Assembly: GCA_041874725.1 (NCBI GenBank)
Contig: CP097466.1
Coordinates: 6,076,001 to 6,140,000, forward strand
Direction: 5' to 3'
Source of the DNA: Duganella sp. BuS-21
GTDB taxonomy: Bacteria > Pseudomonadota > Gammaproteobacteria > Burkholderiales > Burkholderiaceae_D
DNA length: 64,000 nt
The translations under genes and the position numbers were made by a program. Under the pieces are notes generated by a model, which did no database searches, had not been told where the DNA came from, and saw only the letters and a list, made by a program, of their open reading frames with translations. This document shows, in pieces, positions 37,921 through 47,908 of this stretch (positions within the stretch are counted from its first letter, which is position 1; every line of letters begins with the position of its first letter).

Positions 37921-39468
37921 TCACCGCGATGGTGCAGAATCGAAAAAGGCGCGCGCCTCGCGCAGGCAAAACGGCGCCACCAGCCCAGCGTGATAAGCCT
38001 CGCGCACGGCCTGGTCGGCGGCGGCGGAACTGGCCCCACCCTTCAGCGCCGCCGCCCGCACCAGCAGCTTGGCGGCGGCAAATTGCCCACGGGTGTCGCG
38101 GAAGGACCCGCTCAAGGCATTGTCGTCCACGTTGAGCACGGTCAACTGCACAGCGGCGCTCTGGGCGCGGAAATAGGCCGAGGTCGACACGGTATTGGTG
38201 TAGGGCACCAGCGGATCGGCGTCGCCGCCGCACATGAACAGCGGCACATTGGGCGCATAGGTGCGCAAATCGTTCTTCAGCAGCCACTTGCGCAGCGACT
38301 GCGCCGGTGTGCACGCCAGCGGTGCGGTGTTGCTGATGTTGCACGGGTTGGCGCGCAGGTCGGCCAGGTAGGCATCGCGGTAGCTGGTCTTGATCAGGTG
38401 GTCGGTGCCGAAGGCGCTGCCGTAGCCGGCCGCCTGTGGCAGCGAATCGGCGGCGAACAGCACATCGTTCGGCAGTTTGCCGGCCGCCACCAGCGCGCTC
38501 AGGCCTTGCGTGCCCGGCAGCAGGGTGTCGATGCCGGTGGCGTATTTCGGTTCGTAGATATCGCTGGTGCTGCTGTAGAGCGCCGCGCCGGCGCGCTGGC
38601 CGGCGTTGATCAGCAAGGGAAGGAAACCGGCCGCGCCCATGGTCGGCGCACCGTTGAAGATGCTGTCGCCGAACAGGCTCAGCGCGTAAGGACCGGACAG
38701 CGGCGCCGCTGCCGTGACGCTGAACTCCGCCGCGTGCTTGGTCTGCATGGCGCGCTGCGTCGCCAGCGCCACATAGCCGCCCTGCGAGTAGCCGGAAATC
38801 ATCAGCCGCGTCGAGGCGTTGGCGTTGATGCCGCTGAACACGCTGCGGGCGGCGCGCAAGGCGTCCACCATCTCGGCCGACTGCTGCTCGGCGTCCAGAT
38901 AGGGGTGATAGCCGGCAGTGGAGCCGGCATAGCCAACGTAGTTCGGCGCCACCACGATGTAGCCCTGCGCCGCGAACATGCCGGCGACCAGCAACGGTTC
39001 ATTCGAGCCCAGGTTGGCCATGTCGTAGCTTTTCTGCACCGAGGTGCCGTGGGCGTACAGCAGCACCGGGCGACTGCCCTGGCAGGCCGGGTCGCTGCCG
39101 GACGGGACGTAAATGGCGGCGCCGGCCTCGGCATCGGCGGCCATGGAATCGAGCGTGTGGTATTTGACCGAGTAAACCGTGATGGAGCAGACCGGCTTAC
39201 CGGTGATGGGCACGCCGAGCACGTTGTCGACCTCCAGCAGGACCGCGAGCGACACCGGGTCCAGCGTGTTCTTGGTGACGCCGGGCGTCAGCGTGACCGG
39301 CGCCAGCGTGGCGTTGCCGATCACCTGGCCGCGCAGCGACACCGGCGGTGTCGGCGTGACCGGCACGGTGACCGTGCCGCTGCCGGCATGGCCGCCGCCG
39401 CCGCAGGAAACCAACAGGACAGCCGGCACCATAGCCAGCGGAATCAAAGCCAATCGAGCGTTGCGCAT
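37921..39468 (-). CDS. Secreted lipase-like alpha/beta hydrolase lipoprotein
   Basis: A 515-residue protein. The lipoprotein signal is at about 1-22 (ALIPLAMVPAVLLVSC), with lipobox LVSC followed by a Gly-rich stretch. A large alpha/beta hydrolase domain follows, with LLYAHGTSVQKS (oxyanion region) and VVAPNYVGYAGS. The nucleophile is in SGYSQGGYVAL, an acid in CGGDADPLVPYTNT, and Cys pairs may form disulfides. This arrangement resembles secretory lipases. The ATG at 39468 follows AAGGA. It is transcribed toward the GDSL esterase, from which it is separated by 173 bases. Together with the GDSL protein it suggests extracellular lipid or polyester breakdown; the substrate is not determined. Confidence 0.85.
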   Translation of the reverse strand: MRNARLALIPLAMVPAVLLVSCGGGGHAGSGTVTVPVTPTPPVSLRGQVIGNATLAPVTLTPGVTKNTLDPVSLAVLLEVDNVLGVPITGKPVCSITVYSVKYHTLDSMAADAEAGAAIYVPSGSDPACQGSRPVLLYAHGTSVQKSYDMANLGSNEPLLVAGMFAAQGYIVVAPNYVGYAGSTAGYHPYLDAEQQSAEMVDALRAARSVFSGINANASTRLMISGYSQGGYVALATQRAMQTKHAAEFSVTAAAPLSGPYALSLFGDSIFNGAPTMGAAGFLPLLINAGQRAGAALYSSTSDIYEPKYATGIDTLLPGTQGLSALVAAGKLPNDVLFAADSLPQAAGYGSAFGTDHLIKTSYRDAYLADLRANPCNISNTAPLACTPAQSLRKWLLKNDLRTYAPNVPLFMCGGDADPLVPYTNTVSTSAYFRAQSAAVQLTVLNVDDNALSGSFRDTRGQFAAAKLLVRAAALKGGASSAAADQAVREAYHAGLVAPFCLREARAFFDSAPSR

Positions 39469-39573
39469 TTCGCATCCTTGCAAGATGGCCGGGCGAGTTT
39501 TTCGGCCGGCAACCAAATCATCTTAGCAGGTAAGGAAAGCCGGGACGACACCCGGCGCGGCAACAATCAAGGC

Positions 39574-40659
39574 CTATCTTTGCAGCAGCGCCTCGATCAC
39601 GCCCGCCGAGGCGAACACGGAACGGCGCAGGCGGTCATTGACCCCCAGCCAGTCGCCGTCTTGCGGCGGGGTTTCAACCAGAATCAGGTCGGAGCCGGTC
39701 TGGTCCATGTCACGCAGGGCGGCGTACAGGCCGTAGGCGTAGCCGGCCGGATCGGCGGGCAGCGCGCGGCGGGCATGGGCTGTGGCGGCCCATGCGGCCG
39801 GCAGGACGTGGCCGATCAGCGCCACCTTGACGCCCCTGGCGTGCAGCTGGGCCAGCGTGGCGGCAAGCGCTGCGGCCGCCAGCATGGTGACCGGCGTGCG
39901 CGGCGCGTAATGCGATTCCAGCGTGCCGGAGGCGCGCGGCGCGGCCTGGTCCGGCGCCGCCGGCAGCATGCCGATCACGTCGGCGATCTGCTGCGCGCTG
40001 ATGTGGCCGGGACGCAGCAGCACCGGGCCGTGCGTGGCCAGGCGCGACATGTCGACGATGGTCGATTCGATGCCGACTTCGCTCGGGCCGCCTTCCAGCA
40101 CCACGCTGAGCGCGGAGGATGAGCAGGCGTCATCGCCGTTGAGGGCGCCGTCGTCGTGTTCGTCCATGCCGAACTCATCGCGCACGTGCTGGGCGGTGGT
40201 CGGGCTGACGTTGCCGAACTTGTTGGCCGAGGGCGCCGCCACCCCGCCCTTGCCGCCCTTGAAAGCGCTCAGCAAAGCGATGGCGACCGGGTGCGACGGG
40301 CAGCGGATGCCGACGGTATCCTGGCCGGCCGAGACCGCATCTGGAATCTGCGGCTGGCGTTTCAAAATCAGCGTGAGCGGGCCGGGCCAGAAGGCTTGCG
40401 CCAGCAGGCGCGCTTCCTGCGGCACATTGGTGACCCAGTAATCAAGATCGGCGCCGGGGGCGATGTGCACGATCACGGGGTGGTCGTGCGGACGGCCCTT
40501 GGCTTGGTAGATGCGCGCCACGGCCGCCGGGTTTTCCGCATCCGCGCCCAGGCCGTAGACGGTCTCGGTGGGAAACGCCACCAGGCCGCCCTCTTCCAGG
40601 ATGGCCGCCGCTTCGGCGATCACCGCCTGGCTGGCAACGCTTGCGGAGGCTTGCTTCAC
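39574..40659 (-). CDS. Threonylcarbamoyl-AMP synthase, long Sua5 form
   Basis: A 361-residue protein. The N-terminal YrdC domain (about 10-215) contains [66 protein letters not shown] and STIVDMS. A C-terminal Sua5 domain of about 130 residues follows after the linker [10 protein letters not shown]. It makes threonylcarbamoyl-adenylate from threonine, bicarbonate and ATP for t6A37 of tRNA. An acidic insertion (about 165-180) in the YrdC domain is unusual. It starts with GTG in a GTGA overlap with purK, so it is the last gene of the purine run. tcdA, which acts on t6A, lies in the same window. Confidence 0.93.
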   Translation of the reverse strand: MKQASASVASQAVIAEAAAILEEGGLVAFPTETVYGLGADAENPAAVARIYQAKGRPHDHPVIVHIAPGADLDYWVTNVPQEARLLAQAFWPGPLTLILKRQPQIPDAVSAGQDTVGIRCPSHPVAIALLSAFKGGKGGVAAPSANKFGNVSPTTAQHVRDEFGMDEHDDGALNGDDACSSSALSVVLEGGPSEVGIESTIVDMSRLATHGPVLLRPGHISAQQIADVIGMLPAAPDQAAPRASGTLESHYAPRTPVTMLAAAALAATLAQLHARGVKVALIGHVLPAAWAATAHARRALPADPAGYAYGLYAALRDMDQTGSDLILVETPPQDGDWLGVNDRLRRSVFASAGVIEALLQR

Positions 40660-41852
40660 GGTTCGATTCCGAGCATGACGCAGGCGGCGGTCAATTGCTG
40701 CTGCGCTTGCGCCAGCGTCGGCGCGATGAAGGTCAGGTGACCCATCTTGCGGGCGCGGCGCGGATCGTCCTTGCCGTACAGGTGCAGGTTGGCGCCTGGC
40801 AGGGCCAGCACCTGATCCCAGGCCGGTTCGCGCGTGGCATCGGTGTCGTCGGTGAACCAGACGTCGCCCAGGATGTTCAGCATCACCGCCGCCGAATGCT
40901 GGCGCACATCGCCCAGCGGCAGACGCGCCATGGCGCGCACTTGCTGCGCGAACTGGCTGGTGACGCAGGCGTCCATGGTGTAGTGGCCGCTGTTGTGCGG
41001 ACGCGGCGCCATTTCATTGACCACCAGCGAACCGTCGGTCAGCACGAAGAACTCGATGCACAGCACGCCCACGTAGCCGAGCTCGGCCACGATGGCTTGC
41101 GCCGCCTGCTGCGCCTTCAGCGCGCTGGCGTCCGACACGTTCGGGCCGGGCACGGTGGTGGTGAACAGGATGCCGTCGCGGTGGACGTTCTCGGCGATCG
41201 GGTAGACCACCGATTCACCGTCGTGGCCGCGTGCGGTCAAGACGGAAACCTCGTAGGCCAGCGGCAGCATTTTCTCCAGCAGGCAGGTGACCTTGTCCAT
41301 GGATTCAAATGCGGCCTGCACATCGGCGCGCGACTTCACCCGCACCTGACCTTTGCCGTCGTAGCCCATGCGCACGGTTTTCAGGATGCCCGGCAGCAGG
41401 TCGTCGCTGATGGCGTCGATATCTTCCTGCGAGGCGATCACCTTGTGCGGCGCCGGCAGCACGCCCGACTTGGGCGCGCAATCGACAAAGAAACGCTTCT
41501 CGGCAATGCGGTCCTGCGCCACCGACACGCCATGGGCGTTCGGCGCAACGAACACCGATTGCGCCAGGCGCGACAGGCTGTCCGCAGGGACGTTTTCAAA
41601 TTCGGTGGTCACGGCCAGGCATTGCGCGGCCAGTGCGTCGAGGCCGGCGGCATCGCTGTAGCCGGCGTTGACCAGGCGCTGCGCAACCTGCCCTGCCGGA
41701 CAGGCGTCGGCCGGCTCCAGCACGGCGACTTGATAACCCATGGCTTGCGCGGCTTGGGCAAACATGCGGCCCAGCTGGCCGCCGCCCATCACACCCAGCC
41801 AGGCTGGAGGATTGGCGGCAGGCAGGATGGACTTTAACTTCGTATCACTCAT
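40656..41852 (-). CDS. purK: N5-carboxyaminoimidazole ribonucleotide synthase
   Basis: A 398-residue ATP-grasp enzyme. The N-terminal segment is [17 protein letters not shown], the ATP-grasp core contains [12 protein letters not shown], and [12 protein letters not shown] and [25 protein letters not shown] are PurK signatures. It converts AIR, ATP and bicarbonate to N5-CAIR in de novo purine synthesis. It is 13 bases from purE, the next enzyme of the pathway, and overlaps the Sua5 gene. Length and motifs are normal. Confidence 0.96.
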   Translation of the reverse strand: MSDTKLKSILPAANPPAWLGVMGGGQLGRMFAQAAQAMGYQVAVLEPADACPAGQVAQRLVNAGYSDAAGLDALAAQCLAVTTEFENVPADSLSRLAQSVFVAPNAHGVSVAQDRIAEKRFFVDCAPKSGVLPAPHKVIASQEDIDAISDDLLPGILKTVRMGYDGKGQVRVKSRADVQAAFESMDKVTCLLEKMLPLAYEVSVLTARGHDGESVVYPIAENVHRDGILFTTTVPGPNVSDASALKAQQAAQAIVAELGYVGVLCIEFFVLTDGSLVVNEMAPRPHNSGHYTMDACVTSQFAQQVRAMARLPLGDVRQHSAAVMLNILGDVWFTDDTDATREPAWDQVLALPGANLHLYGKDDPRRARKMGHLTFIAPTLAQAQQQLTAACVMLGIEP

Positions 41853-41865
41853 TACACTTTACTCA

Positions 41866-42363
41866 TCAATCAAGCGGCAGGGTCATCGCCTTGGCGGCCT
41901 CGGTTTGCGTTACGCGGAAGGCTTCCAGCTGGTCGGCCAGGGCATCGTCGTGGGCGGCGATCATGGCGACGGCGGTCAGCGCTGCATTGGCGGCGCCGGC
42001 TTCACCGATGGCGAAGGTCGAGACCGGCACGCCTTTCGGCATTTGCAGGATGGACAGCATGGAATCTTCGCCGCGCAGGTATTTGGACGGCACCGGCACA
42101 CCCAGCACCGGCACGATGGTCATGGCCGCCACCATGCCCGGCAAGTGCGCCGCACCGCCGGCGCCGGCGATGATGGCGCGCAGGCCGCGCGCACGGGCGC
42201 TCCTGGCGTAGGCGTACATTTCGTCCGGCATGCGGTGGGCCGAGATGACTTGCGCTTCAAACGGCACGCCGAACTGCTTGAGGATGGCAACCGCGTTCTG
42301 CATCACGTCCCAGTCCGAGGACGAGCCCATGATGACGCCGACCAAAGGTTTTTGATCGGCCAT
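41866..42363 (-). CDS. purE: N5-carboxyaminoimidazole ribonucleotide mutase
   Basis: A 165-residue class I Pur[56 protein letters not shown] and [21 protein letters not shown] are the family motifs. It rearranges N5-CAIR to CAIR. It begins one base after the purC stop and precedes purK by 13 bases, forming a purC-purE-purK operon. Acts as an octamer in the cytoplasm. Confidence 0.97.
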   Translation of the reverse strand: MADQKPLVGVIMGSSSDWDVMQNAVAILKQFGVPFEAQVISAHRMPDEMYAYARSARARGLRAIIAGAGGAAHLPGMVAAMTIVPVLGVPVPSKYLRGEDSMLSILQMPKGVPVSTFAIGEAGAANAALTAVAMIAAHDDALADQLEAFRVTQTEAAKAMTLPLD

Positions 42364-42364
42364 C

Positions 42365-43261
42365 TTATGCTTTCAGCTTTTCGCCGGTCAGGCGTTCGAT
42401 CGCTTCGAAGTATTTGGCCTGGGTTTTGTCGATGACGTCGGCCGGCAGCGCTGGCGCTGGTGCGGTCTTGCCCCAGTCGGTCAGGGTTTCCAGGTAGTCG
42501 CGCACGAATTGCTTGTCGAACGACGGTGGCGAGATGCCGGTGGCGTAGGAGTCGGCAGGCCAGAAGCGCGAGGAGTCGGCGGTCAGCACTTCGTCCATCA
42601 GGTGCATGACGCCGTCGTCGTCCAGGCCGAATTCGAACTTGGTGTCGGCGATGATGATGCCGCGCGAGGCAGCGTATTCGGAGGCTTCGGTGTACAACTT
42701 GATGGCGACTTCGCGCATATTGGCGGCCAGTTCGGCGCCGATGCGGATTTCCATGTCTTCGAAGCTGATGTTTTCGTCGTGCTCGCCCAGGTCGGCCTTG
42801 GCGGCCGGGGTGAAGATCGGCTGCGGCAATTTTTCAGCTTGCTGCAGGCCTTCCGGCAGCTTGATGCCGCAGATCGCGCCGGTGGCCTGGTAGTCTTTCC
42901 AGCCCGAGCCGATGATGTAGCCGCGTACCACGGCTTCCACCATGATCGGCTTCAGGCGCTTGGCGACCACGGCGCGGCCCTGCACCTGATCCACTTCGTC
43001 GGCGGCAACCACGGACTCCGGCGCGACGCCGGTCAGGTGGTTCGGCACGATGTGGCCCAGTTTCTCGAACCAGAAGTCGGTCATCTGGTTCAGTACCTTG
43101 CCTTTGCCGGGAATCGGTTCATTCATGACCACGTCGAAGGCCGACAGGCGGTCGGAGGTGACGATGAGGATTTTGTCATCGCCGACAGCGTAGTTGTCGC
43201 GGACTTTGCCGTGACCGAGGAGTGGCAGGGACTTGATGGAAGACTGGTAGAGGCTGTTCAT
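42365..43261 (-). CDS. purC: Phosphoribosylaminoimidazole-succinocarboxamide synthase
   Basis: A 298-residue SAICAR synthetase of the longer class. [66 protein letters not shown] and [10 protein letters not shown] are characteristic. It joins aspartate to CAIR using ATP. The ATG at 43261 starts at the usual family N-terminus; a longer frame to 43393 would cross an inverted repeat element and is rejected. It is the first of the purine genes on this strand, downstream of fba by about 200 bases. Confidence 0.96.
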   Translation of the reverse strand: MNSLYQSSIKSLPLLGHGKVRDNYAVGDDKILIVTSDRLSAFDVVMNEPIPGKGKVLNQMTDFWFEKLGHIVPNHLTGVAPESVVAADEVDQVQGRAVVAKRLKPIMVEAVVRGYIIGSGWKDYQATGAICGIKLPEGLQQAEKLPQPIFTPAAKADLGEHDENISFEDMEIRIGAELAANMREVAIKLYTEASEYAASRGIIIADTKFEFGLDDDGVMHLMDEVLTADSSRFWPADSYATGISPPSFDKQFVRDYLETLTDWGKTAPAPALPADVIDKTQAKYFEAIERLTGEKLKA

Positions 43262-43359
43262 AGCAGGGACGTGTAATGAAAAAGCGAAAACCGGCGGTGG
43301 AGGCATCCTCGATCGCCGGTCGAAAGTGTCGGCCAACATCCCGTGCTCAGTGTCGATGT

Positions 43360-43419
43360 CGTCCTCGCACCAGCGGGGATCCATATTCAGCATGGATACC
43401 CGCTGGCGCGGGAATGACG
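43360..43419. repeat. ATTCCCGCG-type inverted repeat pair, copy A (3' of fba)
   Basis: The left half at 43360-43384 ends in CAGCGGGGATCCAT. The right half at 43392-43419 begins ATGGATACCCGCTGGCGCGG and ends in GAATGACG. The halves are imperfect reverse complements around a seven-base centre. The sequence matches the element at 44569-44649. It fills the gap between fba and purC. Confidence 0.75.
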
Positions 43420-43463
43420 TTCAGGCAAATGGCAGAGGGATGTCAGCCGTTCCAAACAGAATT

Positions 43464-44528
43464 TTACTTCACAATCTGCGACAGCTCGCCGGCTTTGTAG
43501 CGTTCGGCCATCTTCTCCAGTGGAATCACCTTGATTTTCGACGCCTGGCCTTCGCAGCCGAACGACTGGAAACGGGCGCGGACGATCAGCTCGGCGGCGG
43601 CGCGCGCTGGCTTCAGGAAGTCGCGCGGGTCGAATTTCGATGGGTTTTCGAACAGGAATTTACGGGTGGCGGCGGTCATCGCCAGACGGATGTCGGTATC
43701 GATATTGATCTTGCGCACGCCGTGACGGATGCCTTCCTGGATCTCTTCGACCGGCACGCCATAGGTTTCCTTCATGTCGCCGCCGAATTCGCGGATGATG
43801 GCCAGCAGTTCCTGCGGCACCGACGACGAACCGTGCATCACCAGGTGGGTGTTCGGGATGCGGGCGTGGATTTCCTTGATGCGGTCGATGGCCAGGATGT
43901 CGCCGGTCGGCTTGCGGGTGAACTTATAGGCGCCGTGCGAGGTGCCGATGGCGATGGCCAGGGCGTCGCACTGGGTGCGCTGCACGAAGTCGGCGGCTTG
44001 GGCCACGTCGGTCAGCAACTGTTCGCGGGTCATCAAGCCGTCGGCGCCGTGGCCGTCTTCCTTGTCGCCCTTCATGGTTTCCAGCGAACCGAGCACGCCC
44101 AGTTCGGCTTCCACCGTCACGCCGATGGCGTGCGAGAACTTCACCACTTCTTGCGACACTTCGACGTTGTACTCGTAGGAAGCCACCGATTTGCCGTCGG
44201 CTTCCAGCGAGCCGTCCATCATCACCGAGGTGAAGCCGGAGCGGATCGCGGCCTGGCACACGGCCGGCGACTGGCCGTGATCCTGGTGCATGACGACCGG
44301 GATGTGGGGGTAGGCTTCGACGGCGGCGTCGATCAGGTGGCGCAGGAAAGCTTCGCCGGCGTATTTGCGGGCGCCGGCCGAAGCCTGCATGATCACCGGC
44401 GAGTTGAGCGCGTCGGCGGCAGCCATGATGGCCTGCACTTGTTCCAGATTGTTGACGTTGAACGCAGGGATGCCATAGCCGTTTTCAGCAGCATGGTCCA
44501 GCAGTTGACGCATGGATACGAGGGACAT
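43464..44528 (-). CDS. fba: Fructose-bisphosphate aldolase, class II
   Basis: A 354-residue zinc-dependent aldolase of the CbbA type. [30 protein letters not shown] with metal-binding histidine, [33 protein letters not shown] and [13 protein letters not shown] are class II motifs. It cleaves fructose 1,6-bisphosphate reversibly in glycolysis and gluconeogenesis. It follows pyk on the same strand and is flanked on both sides by the same type of inverted repeat. Confidence 0.96.
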   Translation of the reverse strand: MSLVSMRQLLDHAAENGYGIPAFNVNNLEQVQAIMAAADALNSPVIMQASAGARKYAGEAFLRHLIDAAVEAYPHIPVVMHQDHGQSPAVCQAAIRSGFTSVMMDGSLEADGKSVASYEYNVEVSQEVVKFSHAIGVTVEAELGVLGSLETMKGDKEDGHGADGLMTREQLLTDVAQAADFVQRTQCDALAIAIGTSHGAYKFTRKPTGDILAIDRIKEIHARIPNTHLVMHGSSSVPQELLAIIREFGGDMKETYGVPVEEIQEGIRHGVRKINIDTDIRLAMTAATRKFLFENPSKFDPRDFLKPARAAAELIVRARFQSFGCEGQASKIKVIPLEKMAERYKAGELSQIVK

Positions 44529-44568
44529 GGTAATACTCCAATAACAATAAAAAAACCTGTCACCGGCC

Positions 44569-44649
44569 CGTCATTCCCGCGCACGCGGGAATCCATACGT
44601 CGGCTGCCATTGCGGCGCAGCATGGGCTCCCGCTTGCGCGGGAGTGACG
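44569..44649. repeat. ATTCCCGCG-type inverted repeat pair, copy B (between pyk and fba)
   Basis: The left half at 44569-44596 contains ATTCCCGCGCACGCGGGAAT, itself a palindrome. The right half at 44622-44649 (GGGCTCCCGCTTGCGCGGGA) is its degenerate reverse complement. The motif resembles the ATTCCC-N8-GGGAAT repeats known in Neisseria (dRS3) and REP-type elements in beta-proteobacteria. Confidence 0.8.
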
Positions 44650-44658
44650 CGACCGGTA

Positions 44659-46107
44659 TTAACTAAATTCGCCGACCTTGACGATCTTCAGCGCATTGGT
44701 GCCGCCAACCTGGCCCATCGGCTCGCCCCAGGTGACCACGATGGTGTCGCCCTTCTTGACGACGCCATTCTGCACCAGCAGTTCCTCGGCCTGCTTGAGC
44801 ACGGCGGCGCTGCCGCCCACCTGCTGCAAATTGTAGGCCTTGACGTTGCGGTACAGCGCCACCTTGCGCAAGGTGGTGGTGCTTGGGGTCAGTGCGTAAA
44901 TCGGCGTATCGATGTTGTGGCGGCTCATCCAGAGTGCGGTCGAACCGGACTCGGTCAACGCCACGATCGCCTTCACTTCCAGGTGGTGCGCGGTGAACAG
45001 CGCGGCGTAGGCAATCGACTGGTCGATACGGGTGAAGGTCGCATTCAGGAAGTCGGCGTCGAGCTTGTTGTACTCGGACTGCTCGGCTTCCACGCAAATG
45101 GCGGCCATCATTTCAACGGTTTCGATCGGGTAGCGGCCCGATGCGGTTTCGGCCGACGTCATCACGGCGTCGGTGCCGTCCAGCACGGCGTTGGCCACGT
45201 CCGATACTTCGGCGCGGGTCGGCACGGCGTTGAAGATCATCGACTCCATCATCTGGGTCGCGGTGATCGCCAGCTTGTTCGACTCGCGCGCCATGCGGAT
45301 CATGCGCTTCTGCAGTGCCGGCACGGCGGCGTTGCCCACTTCCACCGCCAGGTCGCCACGGGCCACCATGATGCCGTCGGAGGCGTCGAGGATCTCCTGC
45401 AGCAGCGGGATCGCTTCGGCGCGCTCGATCTTGGCGATCATCAGCGGCTTGTGGCCGAACGGCTCGCCGGCGATGTTGGCCAGCTGGCGCGCCATTTCCA
45501 TATCGGTTGCGCTTTTCGGGAACGAGATCGCCAGGTAATCACACTGGAAACTCATGGCCGTCTTGATGTCTTCCATGTCCTTGGCGGTCAGCGCCGGCGC
45601 GGTCAGGCCGCCACCGAGACGGTTGATGCCCTTGTTGTTGGACAGTTCGCCGCCGATTTTCACGACGGTGTAAATCTCGCTGCCCACCACTTTTTCCACC
45701 ACCAGCACGATCAGGCCGTCGTTCAGCAGCAGTTGGTCGTCCGGACGCACGTCCTGCGGCAGTGCCTTGTAGTCCAGGCCCACGCGGTCCTGGTTGCCCA
45801 GTTCGCCGTTCTCGCCCCATTTCGAATCGAGGATGAACTTGTCGCCCTTGGTCAGCTCGATCTTACCATTCTCAAATTTGCCGACGCGGATTTTCGGGCC
45901 CTGCATGTCCGCCATGATCGCCACTTCGCGGCCGCACTCGGCCGCCGCCTCGCGCACCAGACGGGCGCGGTCGATGTGATCCTGCGCCTTGCCGTGCGAG
46001 AAATTCAGGCGGACGACATCGACGCCGCCGCGTATCATTTTTACCAGGACGTTGAAGTCGGTAGAAGCTGGGCCGATCGTGGCGACAATTTTGGTGCTAC
46101 GAGACAT
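44659..46107 (-). CDS. pyk: Pyruvate kinase
   Basis: A 482-residue enzyme. The N-terminus is TKIVATIGPAS, with MIRGGVDVVRLNFSHG, MADMQGPKIRVG, the catalytic lysine in MIAKIERAEA, DGIMVARGDLAVEVG, and MDGTDAVMTSAET-like LDGTDAVMTSAETA, followed by a C-terminal domain (VALTESGSTALWMS). It converts phosphoenolpyruvate and ADP to pyruvate and ATP. It is complete and normal in length. It lies between pgk and fba, the conserved beta-proteobacterial glycolytic block. Confidence 0.96.
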   Translation of the reverse strand: MSRSTKIVATIGPASTDFNVLVKMIRGGVDVVRLNFSHGKAQDHIDRARLVREAAAECGREVAIMADMQGPKIRVGKFENGKIELTKGDKFILDSKWGENGELGNQDRVGLDYKALPQDVRPDDQLLLNDGLIVLVVEKVVGSEIYTVVKIGGELSNNKGINRLGGGLTAPALTAKDMEDIKTAMSFQCDYLAISFPKSATDMEMARQLANIAGEPFGHKPLMIAKIERAEAIPLLQEILDASDGIMVARGDLAVEVGNAAVPALQKRMIRMARESNKLAITATQMMESMIFNAVPTRAEVSDVANAVLDGTDAVMTSAETASGRYPIETVEMMAAICVEAEQSEYNKLDADFLNATFTRIDQSIAYAALFTAHHLEVKAIVALTESGSTALWMSRHNIDTPIYALTPSTTTLRKVALYRNVKAYNLQQVGGSAAVLKQAEELLVQNGVVKKGDTIVVTWGEPMGQVGGTNALKIVKVGEFS

Positions 46108-46187
46108 AGTATTCCTTAGCGGTAGGTCATGCGAACAGTTCCCGCACGGCGCGGAAACCAGGAAGCTGCACTTTATTGCGGTACAGA

Positions 46188-46220
46188 CATCAAAACTGTA
46201 GCTTTGCTACACTTTTGATG
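46188..46220. repeat. 15-bp stem-loop between pgk and pyk
   Basis: The arms at 46188-46202 and 46206-46220 (CATCAAAACTGTAGC and GCTACACTTTTGATG) pair with one mismatch around TTT. On the transcribed minus strand no T-run follows, so this is not a typical terminator. It may be an RNA processing or stability element. The rest of 46108-46290 shows no gene. Confidence 0.6.
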
Positions 46221-46290
46221 CCTTAACCAGGCATTACCTGGATTCTACTGTTAGTTTGCTACAAAGCACGACCGTGCTATTTACTGGGCT

Positions 46291-47508
46291 TTACTTCGCT
46301 GCCGCGCGCTGGGTCAGGATCTCGACCGCAGGCAGGGTTTTACCTTCCAGGAACTCCAGGAAAGCGCCGCCGCCGGTCGAGATGTAACCGACCTGCTCGC
46401 CGATGTTGTACTTGGCAATCGCCGCCAGGGTGTCGCCACCGCCGGCGATCGAGAACGCCTTCGACTGGGCGATGGCCAGCGCCAGCGTCTTGGTGCCTTC
46501 GCCGAACTGGTCGAACTCAAACACGCCAACCGGACCGTTCCACACCACGGTGCCGGCGGCGGCGATCTGCGCGGCCAGGGCGGCGGCGGTTTGCGGGCCG
46601 ATATCGAGGATCATGTCGTCGTCGGCCACGTCCTTGACGTCCTTGACGGTGGCCACGGCGGTTGGCGAAAACTCTTTCGCGCACACCACATCGGTCGGGA
46701 TCGGCACTTGCGCGCCGCGCTTGGCCATGATGTCGATGATGGCCTTGGCTTCTTCCACCAGGTCGTTTTCCACCAGCGACTTGCCGATGTTCAGGCCGAC
46801 GGCCTTCATGAAGGTGTTGGCGATGCCGCCGCCGACGATCAGCTTATCGACCTTGTCGGCCAGCGCCTTCAGAATCGACAATTTGGAGGAAACTTTCGAA
46901 CCGGCGACGATGGCCAGCAGCGGACGGGCCGGCGCACCCAGCGCCTTGCCCAGCGCGTCGAGCTCGGCGGCCAGCAACGGGCCGGCGGCGGCGATTGGTG
47001 CGAACTTGGCGATGCCGTGCGTGGAAGCTTCCGCGCGGTGTGCGGTGCCAAAAGCGTCATTGACGTAGATGTCGCACAAAGCAGCCATTTTCTGCGCCAG
47101 TTCGTCGCTGTTCTTCTTCTCGCCTTTATTCACACGGACGTTTTCCAGCAGCACCACCTGGCCGGCTTGCAGGCCTTCCAGACCGGCGCCGTCGACCCAG
47201 TTCTGCTTCAGCTCGACCGGCTGGCCCAGCAGCTCGGACAGGCGCGCGGCGACCGGCGCCAGACTGTCTTCCGGCTTGAACTCGCCCTCGGTCGGACGGC
47301 CCAGGTGGGACGTGACCATGACCTTGGCGCCGGCGGCAGCGGCCGCCTTGATTGCTGGAACGGAAGCGCGGATGCGCGTATCTTCGGTGATGTTGCCGTT
47401 ATCATCCTGCGGCACGTTCAGATCGGCGCGAATGAAAACGCGTTTGCCTTGCAGTGCGTTTTGATCGATGAGGTCTTGCAGACGGATAAAGTTCAGAACA
47501 GCGGACAT
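46291..47508 (-). CDS. pgk: Phosphoglycerate kinase
   Basis: A 405-residue enzyme with the family signature [14 protein letters not shown] near the N-terminus. [66 protein letters not shown] and the C-terminal [12 protein letters not shown] and [16 protein letters not shown] also fit. It transfers phosphate between 1,3-bisphosphoglycerate and ADP. First gene of the pgk-pyk-fba run. The upstream gap of 67 bases to azlD may contain its promoter. Confidence 0.97.
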   Translation of the reverse strand: MSAVLNFIRLQDLIDQNALQGKRVFIRADLNVPQDDNGNITEDTRIRASVPAIKAAAAAGAKVMVTSHLGRPTEGEFKPEDSLAPVAARLSELLGQPVELKQNWVDGAGLEGLQAGQVVLLENVRVNKGEKKNSDELAQKMAALCDIYVNDAFGTAHRAEASTHGIAKFAPIAAAGPLLAAELDALGKALGAPARPLLAIVAGSKVSSKLSILKALADKVDKLIVGGGIANTFMKAVGLNIGKSLVENDLVEEAKAIIDIMAKRGAQVPIPTDVVCAKEFSPTAVATVKDVKDVADDDMILDIGPQTAAALAAQIAAAGTVVWNGPVGVFEFDQFGEGTKTLALAIAQSKAFSIAGGGDTLAAIAKYNIGEQVGYISTGGGAFLEFLEGKTLPAVEILTQRAAAK

Positions 47509-47575
47509 GGCTACCCAAGGTCGAGTTGTAAAAAGAACGCTATTTTACCGCAAGCCGAACGTGATTTTTCTGTTA

Positions 47576-47908
47576 TTAAGTTACATCTAGCAAGCGCAAC
47601 GCCGTGAAGCAGACCATGCCGAACACGATGGTTTCCAGCATATTGCGTCGCAGTAAATAATAAATCGTGGCGACAACGCCGGACACGAGTTTCAGGTTGC
47701 TGGCGTCCAGCACGGCGCGGCCGTCGGCGGCCAGGATCAGATCCGGTGCAACGATGGCGGCCAAGGCGCAGGCCGGGGCGTAGCGCAACATTTCCTGGAC
47801 CCGCTTGGGGATGGTGATGTGGTGCCCGATCAGCCAAAACGAGCTGCGGGTGGCGGCGGTGGCCAGCGCCAGCACCAGAATGACCAGCCATATTTCCCAA
47901 TCAGCCAC
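47576..47908 (-). CDS. azlD: AzlD-family branched-chain amino-acid exporter small subunit
   Basis: A 110-residue membrane protein with about four helices. The family pattern includes LALATAATRSSFWLIG near the N-terminus and a conserved proline/alanine helix (RYAPACALAAIVAPDLIL). I chose the GTG at 47908, which overlaps azlC by eight bases and follows a good GGAGAAG site; this gives the normal family length. AzlC and AzlD together export branched-chain amino acids at the inner membrane. Confidence 0.85.
   Translation of the reverse strand: MADWEIWLVILVLALATAATRSSFWLIGHHITIPKRVQEMLRYAPACALAAIVAPDLILAADGRAVLDASNLKLVSGVVATIYYLLRRNMLETIVFGMVCFTALRLLDVT

Noticed and set aside
43360..44649. Possible CRISPR-like repeats around fba
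   Set aside because: There are only two divergent inverted units about 1.2 kb apart, with no regular spacers and no cas genes.
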